Below are positions 49,188-59,737 of a stretch of 64,000 nucleotides of DNA, one piece after another. Position numbers and translations under genes: made by a program. Under the pieces are notes generated by a model. That model was not told the origin of the DNA and made no database searches. It saw nothing but the letters and a program-made list of their open reading frames with translations. How positions within the stretch are numbered: position 1 is the first letter of the stretch; every line of letters starts with the position of its first letter. This DNA comes from Bacteroidota bacterium (lineage in GTDB: Bacteria; Bacteroidota; Bacteroidia; Bacteroidales; DTGW01), in assembly GCA_029550865.1 (NCBI GenBank), contig JAKPGM010000073.1, positions 1 to 64,000 of the forward strand, written 5' to 3'.

Positions 49188-50936
49188 TTATTGATTAGCG
49201 CCTTCCATGATGGCGTCGAGGGCTTGCTGGTCAAAAACTTTGAGGTTGGGACGGTCAAATATACCACTGGCAAAAGCCCCCAATCCTCCATTGTCCCAGT
49301 AAAAGGGCAGTATGCCATTTTCTCTGGCCTTCTGGGTTACATATTTTAGATAGTATGCCCGTGAAGCAAGATGCAACTGCAAAGCATCGCCTGTAAGATT
49401 TGAACGACGAGTTGGGGCATACTCACCCAATACTACCGGGATTCCCTTGTCGACAAACTGCGTCTTCATCAGCCCAAATAGTCGATCAACCGTTTCTTCT
49501 TCGCCCCAGGTGGCATTGCGTTCTGTATCGGTAGTGGAATGGTAATCTTTTCCCCAGTAGTAAAACATCTTGCCCCAGCTTTCGTCTTTTTCCATTCCGC
49601 AAAAGTTCCACGGGGTGTAGTAGTGTATTTCTACCATCATGCGATTGGGTGTCTTATCCCTGGGTAATTTTTTCATCAGGTTGTAAGTTTTTTCAATATC
49701 GGTCGAGGGACCCTGGATGACCAGCACACGATAGCTATTTCGGCCACCGGTAGCTCGCACTGCGTTAATAAAGGTTTGATGATACGAGAGCAGTACATTC
49801 ATTTGTTCGGCATTGTCGACATTGGGTTCGTTAGCGCTGGCAAATAGGAGGTGTTCGTCGAAATCGCGAAGGTGGGTAGCAATCTGCTCCCAGAAGGCTT
49901 TTTGTTTTGCATTATTTTCTTTTTGTTTTTGAACGGTACAGTTATTTTCGAGCCATCCACCGTCCCAGTGAATGTTGAGAATGACGTATAGGTTTGCATC
50001 AACACAGTACTGTACCACCTCTTTCACACGATCGAGCCAGTCGGGGTTGAGTTCGGCAGTTTCCTGGTCAATGACGTATTGGTTCCATGAGCAGGGGATG
50101 CGTATAGCATTAAAACCACTTGCCTTGACAAGATCGATAAGGGCTTTCGAAACTTTGGGATTTCCCCAGGCGGTTTCGCCGCCAATAGCCTCGAGCGTGT
50201 TGCCAATATTCCAACCTACTTTAATGGCCGATGCAATTTGTTGGGCGGTGCTCCCCATTCCCGATGCATCGGGTGCCAGCGGCGATGTATTATAGCTGGG
50301 ATACAGGCTGGCCTCCTGAGTAATTTTTATAACTACAGTCGGGGCATTTTCTGCAGTAATTACCAGGTCGCCGTTTCGGTTTTGGGTTAGCGGATTATCG
50401 CTCACGTAAACTTTTATCTCGGTGCTACCCGATGTCCCCTGTAACTGGCTACAATTAATCCATTCGGCCTGAGATGTAATGATCCATTGCGAAGCATTGG
50501 TGGTTATTACGATCGTTGACGAATCTTCGGCATTGGAAAAATTTAACTGCGATACATTGCTGGTTAACGTGTAATCGAGCTGTGTGGCACCCTGAGTAAT
50601 AATAACTTCAACCGGTGTTGCATCGCCCGCAGTGAAGATTAAGGTATCGCTGCGGTTTGTCGTGGTTTGCGTGTTAACGGTGACTGTAACCACATCTTTT
50701 GGCCCTTTCCCAAAATTATGGGATAGCTGAATCCATGAGGCTATCTTACTGCTTATCTTCCAATTACTGGCATTGGTTTCAACTACCAGACTATCGGTTC
50801 CTCCACCAGCTGGTATTTCAATTCTCGACGGAGATACCGTTAGCGTATTATGTTCATTGTTTTTTTCACAACCTGCCAGCCATGTTGGAAAGGTAGCCAG
50901 TGCCAACCATAACCATTTTCTCCCTTTCGATTTCAT
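49188..50936 (-). CDS. BACON-domain GH5 endoglucanase-type glycoside hydrolase
   Basis: Two BACON-like repeats (WKISSKIASWIQLS, WIITSQAEWINCS), GH5 VGWNIGNTLEAIGGETAWGNP, FASANEPNV, VVLGEYAP. Confidence 0.9.
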   Translation of the reverse strand: MKSKGRKWLWLALATFPTWLAGCEKNNEHNTLTVSPSRIEIPAGGGTDSLVVETNASNWKISSKIASWIQLSHNFGKGPKDVVTVTVNTQTTTNRSDTLIFTAGDATPVEVIITQGATQLDYTLTSNVSQLNFSNAEDSSTIVITTNASQWIITSQAEWINCSQLQGTSGSTEIKVYVSDNPLTQNRNGDLVITAENAPTVVIKITQEASLYPSYNTSPLAPDASGMGSTAQQIASAIKVGWNIGNTLEAIGGETAWGNPKVSKALIDLVKASGFNAIRIPCSWNQYVIDQETAELNPDWLDRVKEVVQYCVDANLYVILNIHWDGGWLENNCTVQKQKENNAKQKAFWEQIATHLRDFDEHLLFASANEPNVDNAEQMNVLLSYHQTFINAVRATGGRNSYRVLVIQGPSTDIEKTYNLMKKLPRDKTPNRMMVEIHYYTPWNFCGMEKDESWGKMFYYWGKDYHSTTDTERNATWGEEETVDRLFGLMKTQFVDKGIPVVLGEYAPTRRSNLTGDALQLHLASRAYYLKYVTQKARENGILPFYWDNGGLGAFASGIFDRPNLKVFDQQALDAIMEGANQ

Positions 50937-51219
50937 GATATTTGTTTTTTAGTTTACCTTATCAACGAATGCAAATCTACTTGAAGATTCACAGTGGGAA
51001 TGGATGGTTTTGATAATAAAAAGCGGGGAATTTGTTAAGTAGCACAGGTTGAAGTATTGTAAAGTGGAAATGGATTATTTCTAAAACGCCTTTTCTGCTT
51101 TATCGCGAAAAACAAAGTAAATGAAAATAAGGCATAGCCGTATGATAAACTATTTTGGCATTCAGTTGCTTTTTGTCATAGAGATTTACCAACTGTAAAA
51201 ACCAAAGCAATGCCATTTA

Positions 51220-52479
51220 TCAGCTGTGTTGTAGTATTGGCTGTATCTTTTGCACAATTTTTTGTGTCGATCCCAGATTGTCCTGGACGTAGTTTTTACA
51301 AACCTGGCAGGCTTGCTGATAGACTTTTTCATCGTTCAGGAGCAGGTCAAGGGTTTGTGCAAAATGTTTGTAATCCTTTATGGCAAAGGCGCCTTTTCGT
51401 TCGGTCAGGTCAACAGCTTCCTGGAATTTCTGAAAGCGCGGACCAAAAATCACGGGTATTCCATAGGTAGCAGCTTCGAGAATGTTGTGAATACCTTTTC
51501 CAAAGCCTCCTCCAATATATGCCAGATAGCCATATCGGTATACCGACGAAAGTATCCCTATAACATCCACGATAAGTACACGGTAACTACTTAGATTATG
51601 CTCGGGGGTTATCCGCGAGTAACGAATAGCACTGCTCGAAAATGCTCCAGCCAGTTCGTTCATGTGTTTTTCGTCATCCACCTCATGGGGCACAATGATA
51701 TATTTGATGGAAGGATTTTCTGTGAGTTTTTCATTAAAGTATTTTATCAGTAAGGACTCATCGGCAGGCCACGAACTACCAGCAATGATTACCCTCGATT
51801 GTCTGGCAAAGGTATCAATGGCTGGTAAGTGTTTGCTTGCAGCAGCAATTTGAGCTACCCTATCGAAACGCGTGTCACCACATACCTCTACCTGTTGAAG
51901 CCCGATCTGCTTTAAAAGGTTTTCGGATGATTTATTTTGTACAAAAATAAAGTTGAACCGAAACAACAGCTTACGATACCACCCACCATACCAGCGAAAG
52001 AAAAACTGGTTTGGACGAAATATGGCAGAAAAACAGTAAATAGGGATATTTGCCTGAGAGGCCTGATGGATAAAATTGTACCAAAATTCGTACTTTATAA
52101 AAAATACAGCCCTGGGTTTTACGATTTGGTAAAAACGCCTGACATTCCAGCTAAAATCGAACGGCATGTAAAAAATATAGTCGGCGCCTGCATAGTTCTT
52201 TTTAGCTTCATAGCCCGATGGCGAAAAGAAAGTGAGTAAAATTTTATAATGAGGGTATAACTTGCGAATTTCTTCCATCACAGGACGTCCCTGCTCAAAT
52301 TCTCCTGTCGAGGCAGCATGAAACCACAGAATAGGGGCGTCGTCGCGGATAGCCTGTCGTAATTGATAAAATAAACGACGATGTCCCTTGAGTAGTTTTC
52401 TTGCTTTTCGGTTGAAAGGGGCAGCCATGGCTATACCTGCATACAACAGGGCAATGGCTAAATTGTATAAAAAAATCAT
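51220..52479 (-). CDS. waaA: 3-deoxy-D-manno-octulosonic acid transferase
   Basis: ILWFHAASTGEFEQGRPVMEEIR, AYIGGGFGKGIHNILEAATYGIPVIFGP. Confidence 0.93.
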   Translation of the reverse strand: MIFLYNLAIALLYAGIAMAAPFNRKARKLLKGHRRLFYQLRQAIRDDAPILWFHAASTGEFEQGRPVMEEIRKLYPHYKILLTFFSPSGYEAKKNYAGADYIFYMPFDFSWNVRRFYQIVKPRAVFFIKYEFWYNFIHQASQANIPIYCFSAIFRPNQFFFRWYGGWYRKLLFRFNFIFVQNKSSENLLKQIGLQQVEVCGDTRFDRVAQIAAASKHLPAIDTFARQSRVIIAGSSWPADESLLIKYFNEKLTENPSIKYIIVPHEVDDEKHMNELAGAFSSSAIRYSRITPEHNLSSYRVLIVDVIGILSSVYRYGYLAYIGGGFGKGIHNILEAATYGIPVIFGPRFQKFQEAVDLTERKGAFAIKDYKHFAQTLDLLLNDEKVYQQACQVCKNYVQDNLGSTQKIVQKIQPILQHS

Positions 52480-52536
52480 AGATAATTCTTTTGCAGAAGT
52501 GCTGCAAACGTATAAATTTTTTGTATCGAAACAAAA

Positions 52537-53292
52537 TCAGTAAAACACTCCCTGTAGATACATTTTTGTTTTTTCTTCTTTAGGATTATTGAGTATTTCC
52601 TGGGCAGGGCCATGTTCTATTATTTCGCCCATGTGCATAAAAATAAGGTAGTCGGCTATTTGACGTGCTTGACGCAGGATATGGGTTACCATTACGATGG
52701 TGTAGTTTTTTTTCAGCTCTGCAAATTTTTGTTCAATGGCCTGGGTTGAAATGGGGTCGAGTGCAGAGGTGGGTTCATCGGCCAGGATAATTTTAGGGTC
52801 AACTGCCAGCCCTCGGGCTAAACAAAGCCTTTGTTGCTGCCCAATGGATAGCCGAGAGGCCGGTTGATGTAATCGATCCTTGACTTCTTCCCATAAATTC
52901 ACCTCTCGAAGATAATATTCCACACGTTTAGCAAGAATATTTTTGTTTTTACGTCCCCCGATTTTTAAACCAAAAGCAACGTTGTTGAAGATACTCATGG
53001 GAAGAGGGAATGGTCGCTGGGCAAGCAACCCCATTTGTTTTCGAATTTCGGTAATATCGCGCGAGGTGTGCAGAATGTCCTCTTCGCCAATAAAAATTTG
53101 TCCCGAAATATCTATGTCGGACGATAGGTCAGTCAATCGGTTGAGGGTTTTCAATAGGGTAGTTTTACCACATCCCGAAGGTCCAATGATCACCGTAAGC
53201 TTATTGGCAGGAATATCCACGTTAATGTTTTTCAGGATATGATGCTTGTGAATGTGCAGATTAAGGTTGCGTATGCGAATGGCTGGTTTCAT
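52537..53292 (-). CDS. pstB: phosphate ABC transporter ATP-binding protein
   Basis: IIGPSGCGKTTLLKTLNRL, LSIGQQQRLCLARGLAVDPKIILADEPTSALDP. Confidence 0.9.
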   Translation of the reverse strand: MKPAIRIRNLNLHIHKHHILKNINVDIPANKLTVIIGPSGCGKTTLLKTLNRLTDLSSDIDISGQIFIGEEDILHTSRDITEIRKQMGLLAQRPFPLPMSIFNNVAFGLKIGGRKNKNILAKRVEYYLREVNLWEEVKDRLHQPASRLSIGQQQRLCLARGLAVDPKIILADEPTSALDPISTQAIEQKFAELKKNYTIVMVTHILRQARQIADYLIFMHMGEIIEHGPAQEILNNPKEEKTKMYLQGVFY

Positions 53293-53295
53293 GAC

Positions 53296-54138
53296 TCAAT
53301 GATTTTTGAGTTTTTGGGAAAAATATCGCGAAAGTGTACTGATGATGAGTATAATCAATGTTAGTACCACGGCTGACGCGTAGGCTCTGTTTTTCACCTC
53401 TTCGATGGGGGAATTGAGCTGGAAAAATATAGCCAGAGGAAGGGTAGCCGCGGGTTGAGAGATCGAGGTAGGGATTCGGTCCGAGAATCCTGCCGTGAAA
53501 ATAACGGCAGCGGCGTCTCCAATTGCACGCCCCAGCGAAAGCAGGATGGCAGTAACCAAACCCGTACTACACTGGCGTACAAATATTTTAAAGGCTACTT
53601 CGGTTCGGTTTGCGCCCAGCGATAACCCTGCTTCAAGCAAACCTTCTGGAACCCCCTTAATTACCTCGTCCATCGAGCGTATCATGATGGGTAATATAAA
53701 AAGGGCTACTGTGATTATTCCTGCCAGCAAGGATGCCTTCATGCCTAAGTAGATCATCACCATAAAAGCAAAAGCCCCATACACGATACTGGGAATGCCC
53801 CATAGGGTATCCATCAAAAATCGTATAATATGCACCCAACGCTCATGATTCTTCATGTGTATATTGAGAAACAGGGCAACGGGCAGTGCTATGACCAGTG
53901 CACACAACACAGCCCCCAGCGAAAGATATATCGAACCGAGAATGGCATTGGCTATACCGCCTTCCCTTCCAAAATAATATCCACCTTTGGGGGGTTGGGT
54001 GAGCATTTCCCATGTCAAGGCTGGTAAACCATTCTTAAAAATGGCTATGAGTATTAAAATCAATACTCCTCCCATGAGCATGGTTGCTAAAAACATCAGG
54101 ACACGAAATAAATTCTCTTCTATCTTTCGCCACTTCAT
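53296..54138 (-). CDS. pstA: phosphate ABC transporter permease
   Basis: GGIANAILGSIYLSLGAVLCALVIALPVA, LLEAGLSLGANRTEVAFKI; order pstC-pstA-pstB. Confidence 0.88.
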   Translation of the reverse strand: MKWRKIEENLFRVLMFLATMLMGGVLILILIAIFKNGLPALTWEMLTQPPKGGYYFGREGGIANAILGSIYLSLGAVLCALVIALPVALFLNIHMKNHERWVHIIRFLMDTLWGIPSIVYGAFAFMVMIYLGMKASLLAGIITVALFILPIMIRSMDEVIKGVPEGLLEAGLSLGANRTEVAFKIFVRQCSTGLVTAILLSLGRAIGDAAAVIFTAGFSDRIPTSISQPAATLPLAIFFQLNSPIEEVKNRAYASAVVLTLIILIISTLSRYFSQKLKNH

Positions 54139-54141
54139 CGA

Positions 54142-55077
54142 TTACATACTTTTTTCGAAACGAACAATGGTGTATCTTCCTAAGATATTGAAAAATAATA
54201 CAATCAAAAGTAATATGAAAGCAGCCAGCATCAATGCCGAATCGTACAGAGGAATCGATAACATTTCGCCATAGTTGTTGATTAGCAAGGCTGGCAATGG
54301 ATAACCCGGCTGAAAAATGCCGGTTGGAATCTTTACAACATTCCCTGCTACCATCAACACAGCAATGGTTTCGCCAAATGCTCTTGAAATACCTAAGCCG
54401 GTGGCCGAAATAATACCCGGCATAGCTTTCCGAAGTATTACCTTTTTTACCGTTTGCCATCGGGTAGCGCCCAACGAAAGAGTAACTTCGGTGAGTTCAA
54501 TGGGTATGCTCTTGAAAATCTCTATGAGAATATTCAAGATAAATGGAAGAATCATGATGGCCAATACAATTCCTCCTGCCAGAATGCTATAGCCCGATAC
54601 TTTAATGCCGAATGATAAAGCAAGCGACTGAACCGCAGGTACTACCGCTATAACACCCCAAATCCCATAAATTACCGACGGTAAACCTGCTAAGATGTCG
54701 ATCAGCGGATGCACCCATTTCAATACCCATGCCTTGGCATAGGTGGTCAGATGTATAGCCGATAGCAGCGCTACCGGCAGTGCTATGACTATGGCTATGA
54801 GGGTAATCCACAGTGAACTTAATATAAATGGGTATAACCCAAATTTCCCGCTCAGGGGCTTCCATTCCGTCGATCCAATCAATTCCCAGAAATTATATTG
54901 GGTAAATATGTGATGTGACTTTAAATATAAGCCAAGCCCAATGACAAAGGGCAAGAGAATTACAACAACCAAACCTGCCAGCATCCAACCCTGGGTAAGA
55001 ATATCTTTAGTTTTTCGATAGATATGTTTTAGCTGCTGGATTTTCATGTCAAAAAGTTTTGCTGACAAAGCTAACAA
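54142..55077 (-). CDS. pstC: phosphate ABC transporter permease
   Basis: GLPSVIYGIWGVIAVVPAVQ, EVTLSLGATRWQTVKKVILRKAMPGI. Confidence 0.88.
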   Translation of the reverse strand: MLALSAKLFDMKIQQLKHIYRKTKDILTQGWMLAGLVVVILLPFVIGLGLYLKSHHIFTQYNFWELIGSTEWKPLSGKFGLYPFILSSLWITLIAIVIALPVALLSAIHLTTYAKAWVLKWVHPLIDILAGLPSVIYGIWGVIAVVPAVQSLALSFGIKVSGYSILAGGIVLAIMILPFILNILIEIFKSIPIELTEVTLSLGATRWQTVKKVILRKAMPGIISATGLGISRAFGETIAVLMVAGNVVKIPTGIFQPGYPLPALLINNYGEMLSIPLYDSALMLAAFILLLIVLFFNILGRYTIVRFEKSM

Positions 55078-55163
55078 AAGAATATTAATCTCTTAATTTT
55101 ATAGATTATATTTTACAATATGTTTAGCGCATTGCTGTAATAAAAAAACTAATTGTCTTTTCT

Positions 55164-55194
55164 TTTGTAAATTGCGCAAATCATCTTATATTTG
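55164..55194 (+). promoter_or_regulatory. promoter (TTTG-N19-TATATTTG), probably for aroK
   Basis: TTTG 55164-55167, TATATTTG 55187-55194. Confidence 0.6.
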
Positions 55195-55255
55195 ATCGCA
55201 AAAATACAAAATTTCATATAGGATAAATAGAAAATATGATGATTTTTCCTTTACA

Positions 55256-55395
55256 GGTGAAACGAGCATGTATAGCAGTATTCACAAACGAGGATGAAAA
55301 TATTTATCAGTGTCGTACTTGCCTATGTGAAGAAAGCTCATCACATGCGAGTTCCATCCGACCACTATAAAAAATTAAAAATATTTCGGATGAAA
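55256..55395 (+). repeat. dispersed element, copy D
   Basis: GGTGAAACGAGCATGTATAGCAG...GTTCCATCC then GGATGAAA at 55388. Confidence 0.9.
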
Positions 55396-55435
55396 ATTTA
55401 TGACTATTTTTGTTTTTCAAAGCTTAGGTAGCAAA

Positions 55436-55966
55436 ATGAAGCTTTTTGTGTTGGGATTTATGGGCAATGGTAAAACCACGGTGGGTCGTCGGTTAGCCGA
55501 TCGGTTGCATTACGCATTTGTCGATCTGGATGATGAAATTGCAAACGAGGAGGGTCTTACGATAGAAGAAATTTTCTTTCAGCATGGTGAACAGTATTTT
55601 CGACAGAAAGAGCATGAACATTTGCTTAAAGTTTGCCAGACAGACAATGTAGTAATTGCAGTAGGAGGGGGTACACCTTGCTTTTTCGACAATATGGCGA
55701 TCATGAATCGTGAGGGGATAACCATTTACCTAAAGCTTTCGGAAGAACATATTTTGCAGCGTATCCTTGCTATGCCCAACGAAGCCATACAGGCACGTCC
55801 ATTAATTGCTAATAAAAGTGAGGAGGAACTAAAGTCGTTTATTCATGAGGTTTTACAAAAAAGAGAGCCTTTCTATAATCAGGCAAAAATCATTGTTGAC
55901 AATCATCAACCCCACGTAGATCAAACAGTCGAACTTATTGTATCGCAAATACCTCTGCTTAAATGA
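55436..55966 (+). CDS. aroK: shikimate kinase (ORF track start 55400)
   Basis: MKLFVLGFMGNGKTTVGRRLADRLHYAFVDLDDEI, VVIAVGGGTPCF. Confidence 0.92.
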   Translation: MKLFVLGFMGNGKTTVGRRLADRLHYAFVDLDDEIANEEGLTIEEIFFQHGEQYFRQKEHEHLLKVCQTDNVVIAVGGGTPCFFDNMAIMNREGITIYLKLSEEHILQRILAMPNEAIQARPLIANKSEEELKSFIHEVLQKREPFYNQAKIIVDNHQPHVDQTVELIVSQIPLLK

Positions 55967-55980
55967 TAAAGTTTATAATA

Positions 55981-56411
55981 TGATCAAAATTACCAATAAA
56001 ACCCACTATGCCCTGCGTTTTTTGATTCACGTTGCTGAGATTTATCCAACTGGGCATCTGTCTATTGCTGAGGTAGCTTCGAAAGAGAATATTTCGGAGA
56101 AATTTCTGGAAAGTATTGTATCACAGCTTAAGGCAAAAGGTATAGTAAGAGCTAAACGGGGTGCTGGAGGCGGGTATTATCTTTCCGTACAGCCTTCCGC
56201 AATTACACTAATGCAGGTCATAGAGGCAGTGGAATCGGAAATGCCTGGGATAGCTGAAACGGACGATAGCGATACACATACCAGCTATGTTATTCGTCAA
56301 CAATTGCTTGAACTCGACAAAATAATCACACAATTCTTAAAAGCTCGTACAATTGCAGATTTGCAGCAGGCCTACGATCAATTGCAGGCAGGGCAGATGT
56401 TTTACATATAA
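55981..56411 (+). CDS. Rrf2-family transcriptional regulator without cysteines (ORF track start 55938)
   Basis: MIKITNKTHYALRFLIHVAEI...ISEKFLESIVSQLKAKGIVRAKRGAGGGYYL. Confidence 0.9.
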
Positions 56412-56417
56412 TTTAAG

Positions 56418-57656
56418 ATGGTCATGGCACGTGGATTTAATACAAAACTATTGCACGCTACTTCGCAAAAAAAAGATGCGCATAGCGCAATACAATTTCC
56501 CATTTATGCTACCTCGGCCTATGGGTTTGATACTGCTGAAGATATAGCAGGGGCGTTTCAAAATACCCGTCCCGCTTTTGCTTATTCTCGCTCAGGAAAT
56601 CCTACAGTCGATTTTTTTGAGACTCGTGTAAAAAGCATTACAGGCGCTAATCAGGTAGTAGCATTTTCCTCGGGTATGGCTGCTATTACTGCTACCGTTT
56701 TTACCCTATGTCAGGCCGGCGATAACGTCATCATTTCGCCTAAAATGTTTGGTAATTCAGTGCTGCTTTTTACCGATACTTTAAAGTCGCTGGGACTGGA
56801 AGTTCGACTGGCCGACTTTACCCAACTCGATAGGGTAGCTGCAAAAATTGACGCTCGTACCCGTATGCTCTTTTTTGAGGTACTCAATAATCCTTTTCTC
56901 GAGATCGTTGATCTGGAAAAGCTGAAATCATTAGCTGCCGAAAAGCAGGTTATGCTTTGTGCGGATACTACCCTTACCCCACCCAATATCTTCGATGCAG
57001 CCCAATGGGGTATACACATTAGCATAGTTTCTTCGACCAAATATTTTTCCGATGGGGGAGTCTCTGTGGGTGGTCTGGTCATCGACCACGGGACTTTCGA
57101 TTGGACAGCTATTCCACATTTACAGGCATTGGCTACCCAGTATGGGAAAAATGCCTTTGCTTTTAAACTTCGAAAGGAAATTCTCAGAAATACAGGTGCG
57201 TGTTTGTCGCCTTTTAACGCATTTTTGCAGTCGATCGGTCTCGAAACCATGAGTCTGCGGTTTGATCGTATGAACGACAATGCTTTTCAACTTGCACAAT
57301 GGTTACAGAAGCATCCAGCAGTCAAAAAGGTTAGTTACCCCATGCTGCCAGATTCGCCGTATTACGAAAGCTGTCAAAGATATTTGCAGGGAAAAGCAGG
57401 CGGATTGCTTACTTTTGAGCTCGAAAGCCAAAGTCGGTGCTTTGCTGTGATGAACCGACTAAAAGTTATTAAACGTGCTACCAACTTAAGCGATAATCGG
57501 TCGCTTATCATTCATCCACTTTCAACCATCTATGCCGACTTCCCAACAGAGTTGCTCAAGGAAATCAACCTGAGTGAAAGATTAATTCGTTTGTCGGTAG
57601 GTATCGAGGAAATAGAAGATTTAATCGATGACCTTGCACAGGCTTTGCAGGGATAA
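56418..57656 (+). CDS. PLP-dependent Cys/Met metabolism enzyme (O-acetylhomoserine sulfhydrylase / methionine gamma-lyase type)
   Basis: FAYSRSGNPTVDFFETRVKSITGA, SSTKYFSDGGVSVGG PLP lysine region, LSVGIEEIEDLIDDL. Confidence 0.9.
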   Translation: MVMARGFNTKLLHATSQKKDAHSAIQFPIYATSAYGFDTAEDIAGAFQNTRPAFAYSRSGNPTVDFFETRVKSITGANQVVAFSSGMAAITATVFTLCQAGDNVIISPKMFGNSVLLFTDTLKSLGLEVRLADFTQLDRVAAKIDARTRMLFFEVLNNPFLEIVDLEKLKSLAAEKQVMLCADTTLTPPNIFDAAQWGIHISIVSSTKYFSDGGVSVGGLVIDHGTFDWTAIPHLQALATQYGKNAFAFKLRKEILRNTGACLSPFNAFLQSIGLETMSLRFDRMNDNAFQLAQWLQKHPAVKKVSYPMLPDSPYYESCQRYLQGKAGGLLTFELESQSRCFAVMNRLKVIKRATNLSDNRSLIIHPLSTIYADFPTELLKEINLSERLIRLSVGIEEIEDLIDDLAQALQG

Positions 57657-57684
57657 ATTTATCAGGAAGCACCTAAAATTTTAG

Positions 57685-57772
57685 CGGTGAGGGGGGGATT
57701 CGAACCCCCGGTACCCTAATCGAGTACGACAGTTTAGCAAACTGTTGGTTTAAGCCACTCACCCACCTCACC
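57685..57772 (-). tRNA. tRNA-Ser (anticodon GCT)
   Basis: Minus-strand acceptor GGTGAGG/CCTCACC, anticodon arm ACAGT-TTGCTAA-ACTGT, long variable arm, GGGGGTTCGAATCCCCC. Confidence 0.94.
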
Positions 57773-57844
57773 GGAGGCAGCTTAAAAAACGCTGCACAAA
57801 AGTATAAAAAAAGCTCAATTATAAAAACTGGTTATCAAAAAAAC

Positions 57845-58834
57845 TTATTTTTTGGTAGTATCGCCTGAGGGATTGTTACCAGTTTTACTGATAGATTCGC
57901 GCATGTTGGTATCGGCTTCGATATTTTTAATGCGGTAATAATCCATGATACCCAGATTACCCTGACGGAAGGCTTCGGCAATAGCCAGCGGAATTTGTAC
58001 CTCGGCTTCAATAACTTTGGCACGGGCTTCCTGTGCTTTTGCCTTCATTTCCTGTTCTAGGGCTACAGCCATGGCTCTTCGCTCTTCTGCTTTTGCCTGT
58101 GCTATGTTTTTGTCGGCATTGGCCTGATCCATCTGCAATACAGCACCGATGTTCTTACCGATATCGATATCTGCTATATCAATCGAGAGAATTTCGAAGG
58201 CAGTTCCTGCATCTAATCCTTTGGCCAGTACCAACTTGGAAATACGGTCGGGATTCTCAAGCACTTCCTTATGCGATGCCGAAGAACCAATGGACGATAC
58301 TATACCTTCGCCAACTCTGGCCAGTACAGTTTCCTCGCCTGCTCCACCAACCAAACGCTTGATGTTGGCGCGTACCGTTACACGAGCTTTGGTGATGAGC
58401 TGTATCCCATCCTTAGCAACCGACGTTACCGGGGGAGTATCTATCACTTTGGGATTTACCGACATTTGAACGGCTTCAAAAACATCGCGCCCAGCAAGGT
58501 CAATAGCGGTTGCTGCTTTAAAATCAAGTGGAATGTTGGCTTTGTCGGCCGAAATCAAAGCATTGACCACTTTTTGTACATGTCCACCGGCCAGATAATG
58601 TGCCTCCAATTGGTCAGGACTCAGATCAAGTCCAGCCTTCTTGGAGTTAATCATTGCATTGACTATGATGGAAGGGGGTACCTTACGCCAGCGCATTAAA
58701 ATTAACTGAATAAGCGACACGCGGACACCCGTCAGTATACATTGGAACCACAAACCAAGGGGTACCAAATAAAAAAAGACCCATAGCACAACCAGCGCTA
58801 AGGCCGCCAATATCAAATATATTCCTATCTCCAT
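57845..58834 (-). CDS. floA: flotillin-like protein FloA
   Basis: [31 protein letters not shown]..., [28 protein letters not shown]. Confidence 0.93.
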   Translation of the reverse strand: MEIGIYLILAALALVVLWVFFYLVPLGLWFQCILTGVRVSLIQLILMRWRKVPPSIIVNAMINSKKAGLDLSPDQLEAHYLAGGHVQKVVNALISADKANIPLDFKAATAIDLAGRDVFEAVQMSVNPKVIDTPPVTSVAKDGIQLITKARVTVRANIKRLVGGAGEETVLARVGEGIVSSIGSSASHKEVLENPDRISKLVLAKGLDAGTAFEILSIDIADIDIGKNIGAVLQMDQANADKNIAQAKAEERRAMAVALEQEMKAKAQEARAKVIEAEVQIPLAIAEAFRQGNLGIMDYYRIKNIEADTNMRESISKTGNNPSGDTTKK

Positions 58835-58837
58835 AAT

Positions 58838-59332
58838 TTACGAGGTTAATGGTTTGACATATATTTTCTGATGTTCAATTTTTACGATTTCAACTTCCTG
58901 CCCAGCTTCTATATATGTTCCAATCGATTCGGCTTCAACTACATGCTCGCCTATCAGAATCTCGCCAATGGGCGACATCTTGCTTTTTGCAACTGCCCGA
59001 TCGCCTGGACGAAGCGTGGATACAAAATCTTCACCCACCTTGCTGTCGATGGTCGTATGCAAAGATAATCTTTTCCACGTGGCAGGTTTAAGCGCTATGG
59101 CTACGGTTACAATAATGCTTAATATAGTAAGCAATAGCGTAATGTTGCCTACTGTTCCTCCAAAATATTTATACGACAGAATGATGCCTGCTGAAAAAAA
59201 TACCAGAGAAGCTATACCTGCTACGCTCACGCCCGGTACTATAAGCAATTCAATAACCAAAAGCAAAAGTCCTACCAGGATGAGCGCAATAATGAGGGTT
59301 ACCGACATTGAATCAAGAGTTGATGGTAACAA
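58838..59332 (-). CDS. NfeD-like membrane protein
   Basis: LVIELLIVPGVSVAGIASLVFFSAGI; LRPGDRAVAKSKMSPIGEILIGEHVVEAES; adjacent to floA. Confidence 0.85.
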   Translation of the reverse strand: MLPSTLDSMSVTLIIALILVGLLLLVIELLIVPGVSVAGIASLVFFSAGIILSYKYFGGTVGNITLLLTILSIIVTVAIALKPATWKRLSLHTTIDSKVGEDFVSTLRPGDRAVAKSKMSPIGEILIGEHVVEAESIGTYIEAGQEVEIVKIEHQKIYVKPLTS

Positions 59333-59603
59333 TCAAACCCCTGCGTGACAAGCCTTTTTTGTAGGGAAGTAAATAATCGTACGAACCACGCTTGATGTCG
59401 CATTTGCCCTTGTAATGCACCAGATAGGTACATTGCTCGGCCTGCTCGGTATCGTGGTTGCATACCTCTATGAGCGATTCAATGACATATTCAAAGGTGT
59501 GAATATCGTCATTGTGTAATACAAGTGAATATACCTCCCCTGTACCGCTATCTTGCAAATTCTTGCTTTCAGGTTTTTCGTGAACCTTACCGAAATTTTT
59601 CAT
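59313..59603 (-). CDS. clpS: ATP-dependent Clp protease adaptor ClpS
   Basis: YSLVLHNDDIHTFEYVIESLIEVCNHDTEQAEQCTYLVHYKGKCDIKRG. Confidence 0.93.
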   Translation of the reverse strand: MKNFGKVHEKPESKNLQDSGTGEVYSLVLHNDDIHTFEYVIESLIEVCNHDTEQAEQCTYLVHYKGKCDIKRGSYDYLLPYKKGLSRRGLIVTINS

Positions 59604-59737
59604 AGGAATTCTATTTTCTGCAGATTAAAATTAAATGATTAATTTTCAATCTGTATTCAAATTTACACTTTTTTATTAAAAAATTATCAACAATTAGCGG
59701 TGATTCTCCTTACCATAAAGCGTAAATTTAACATTTT

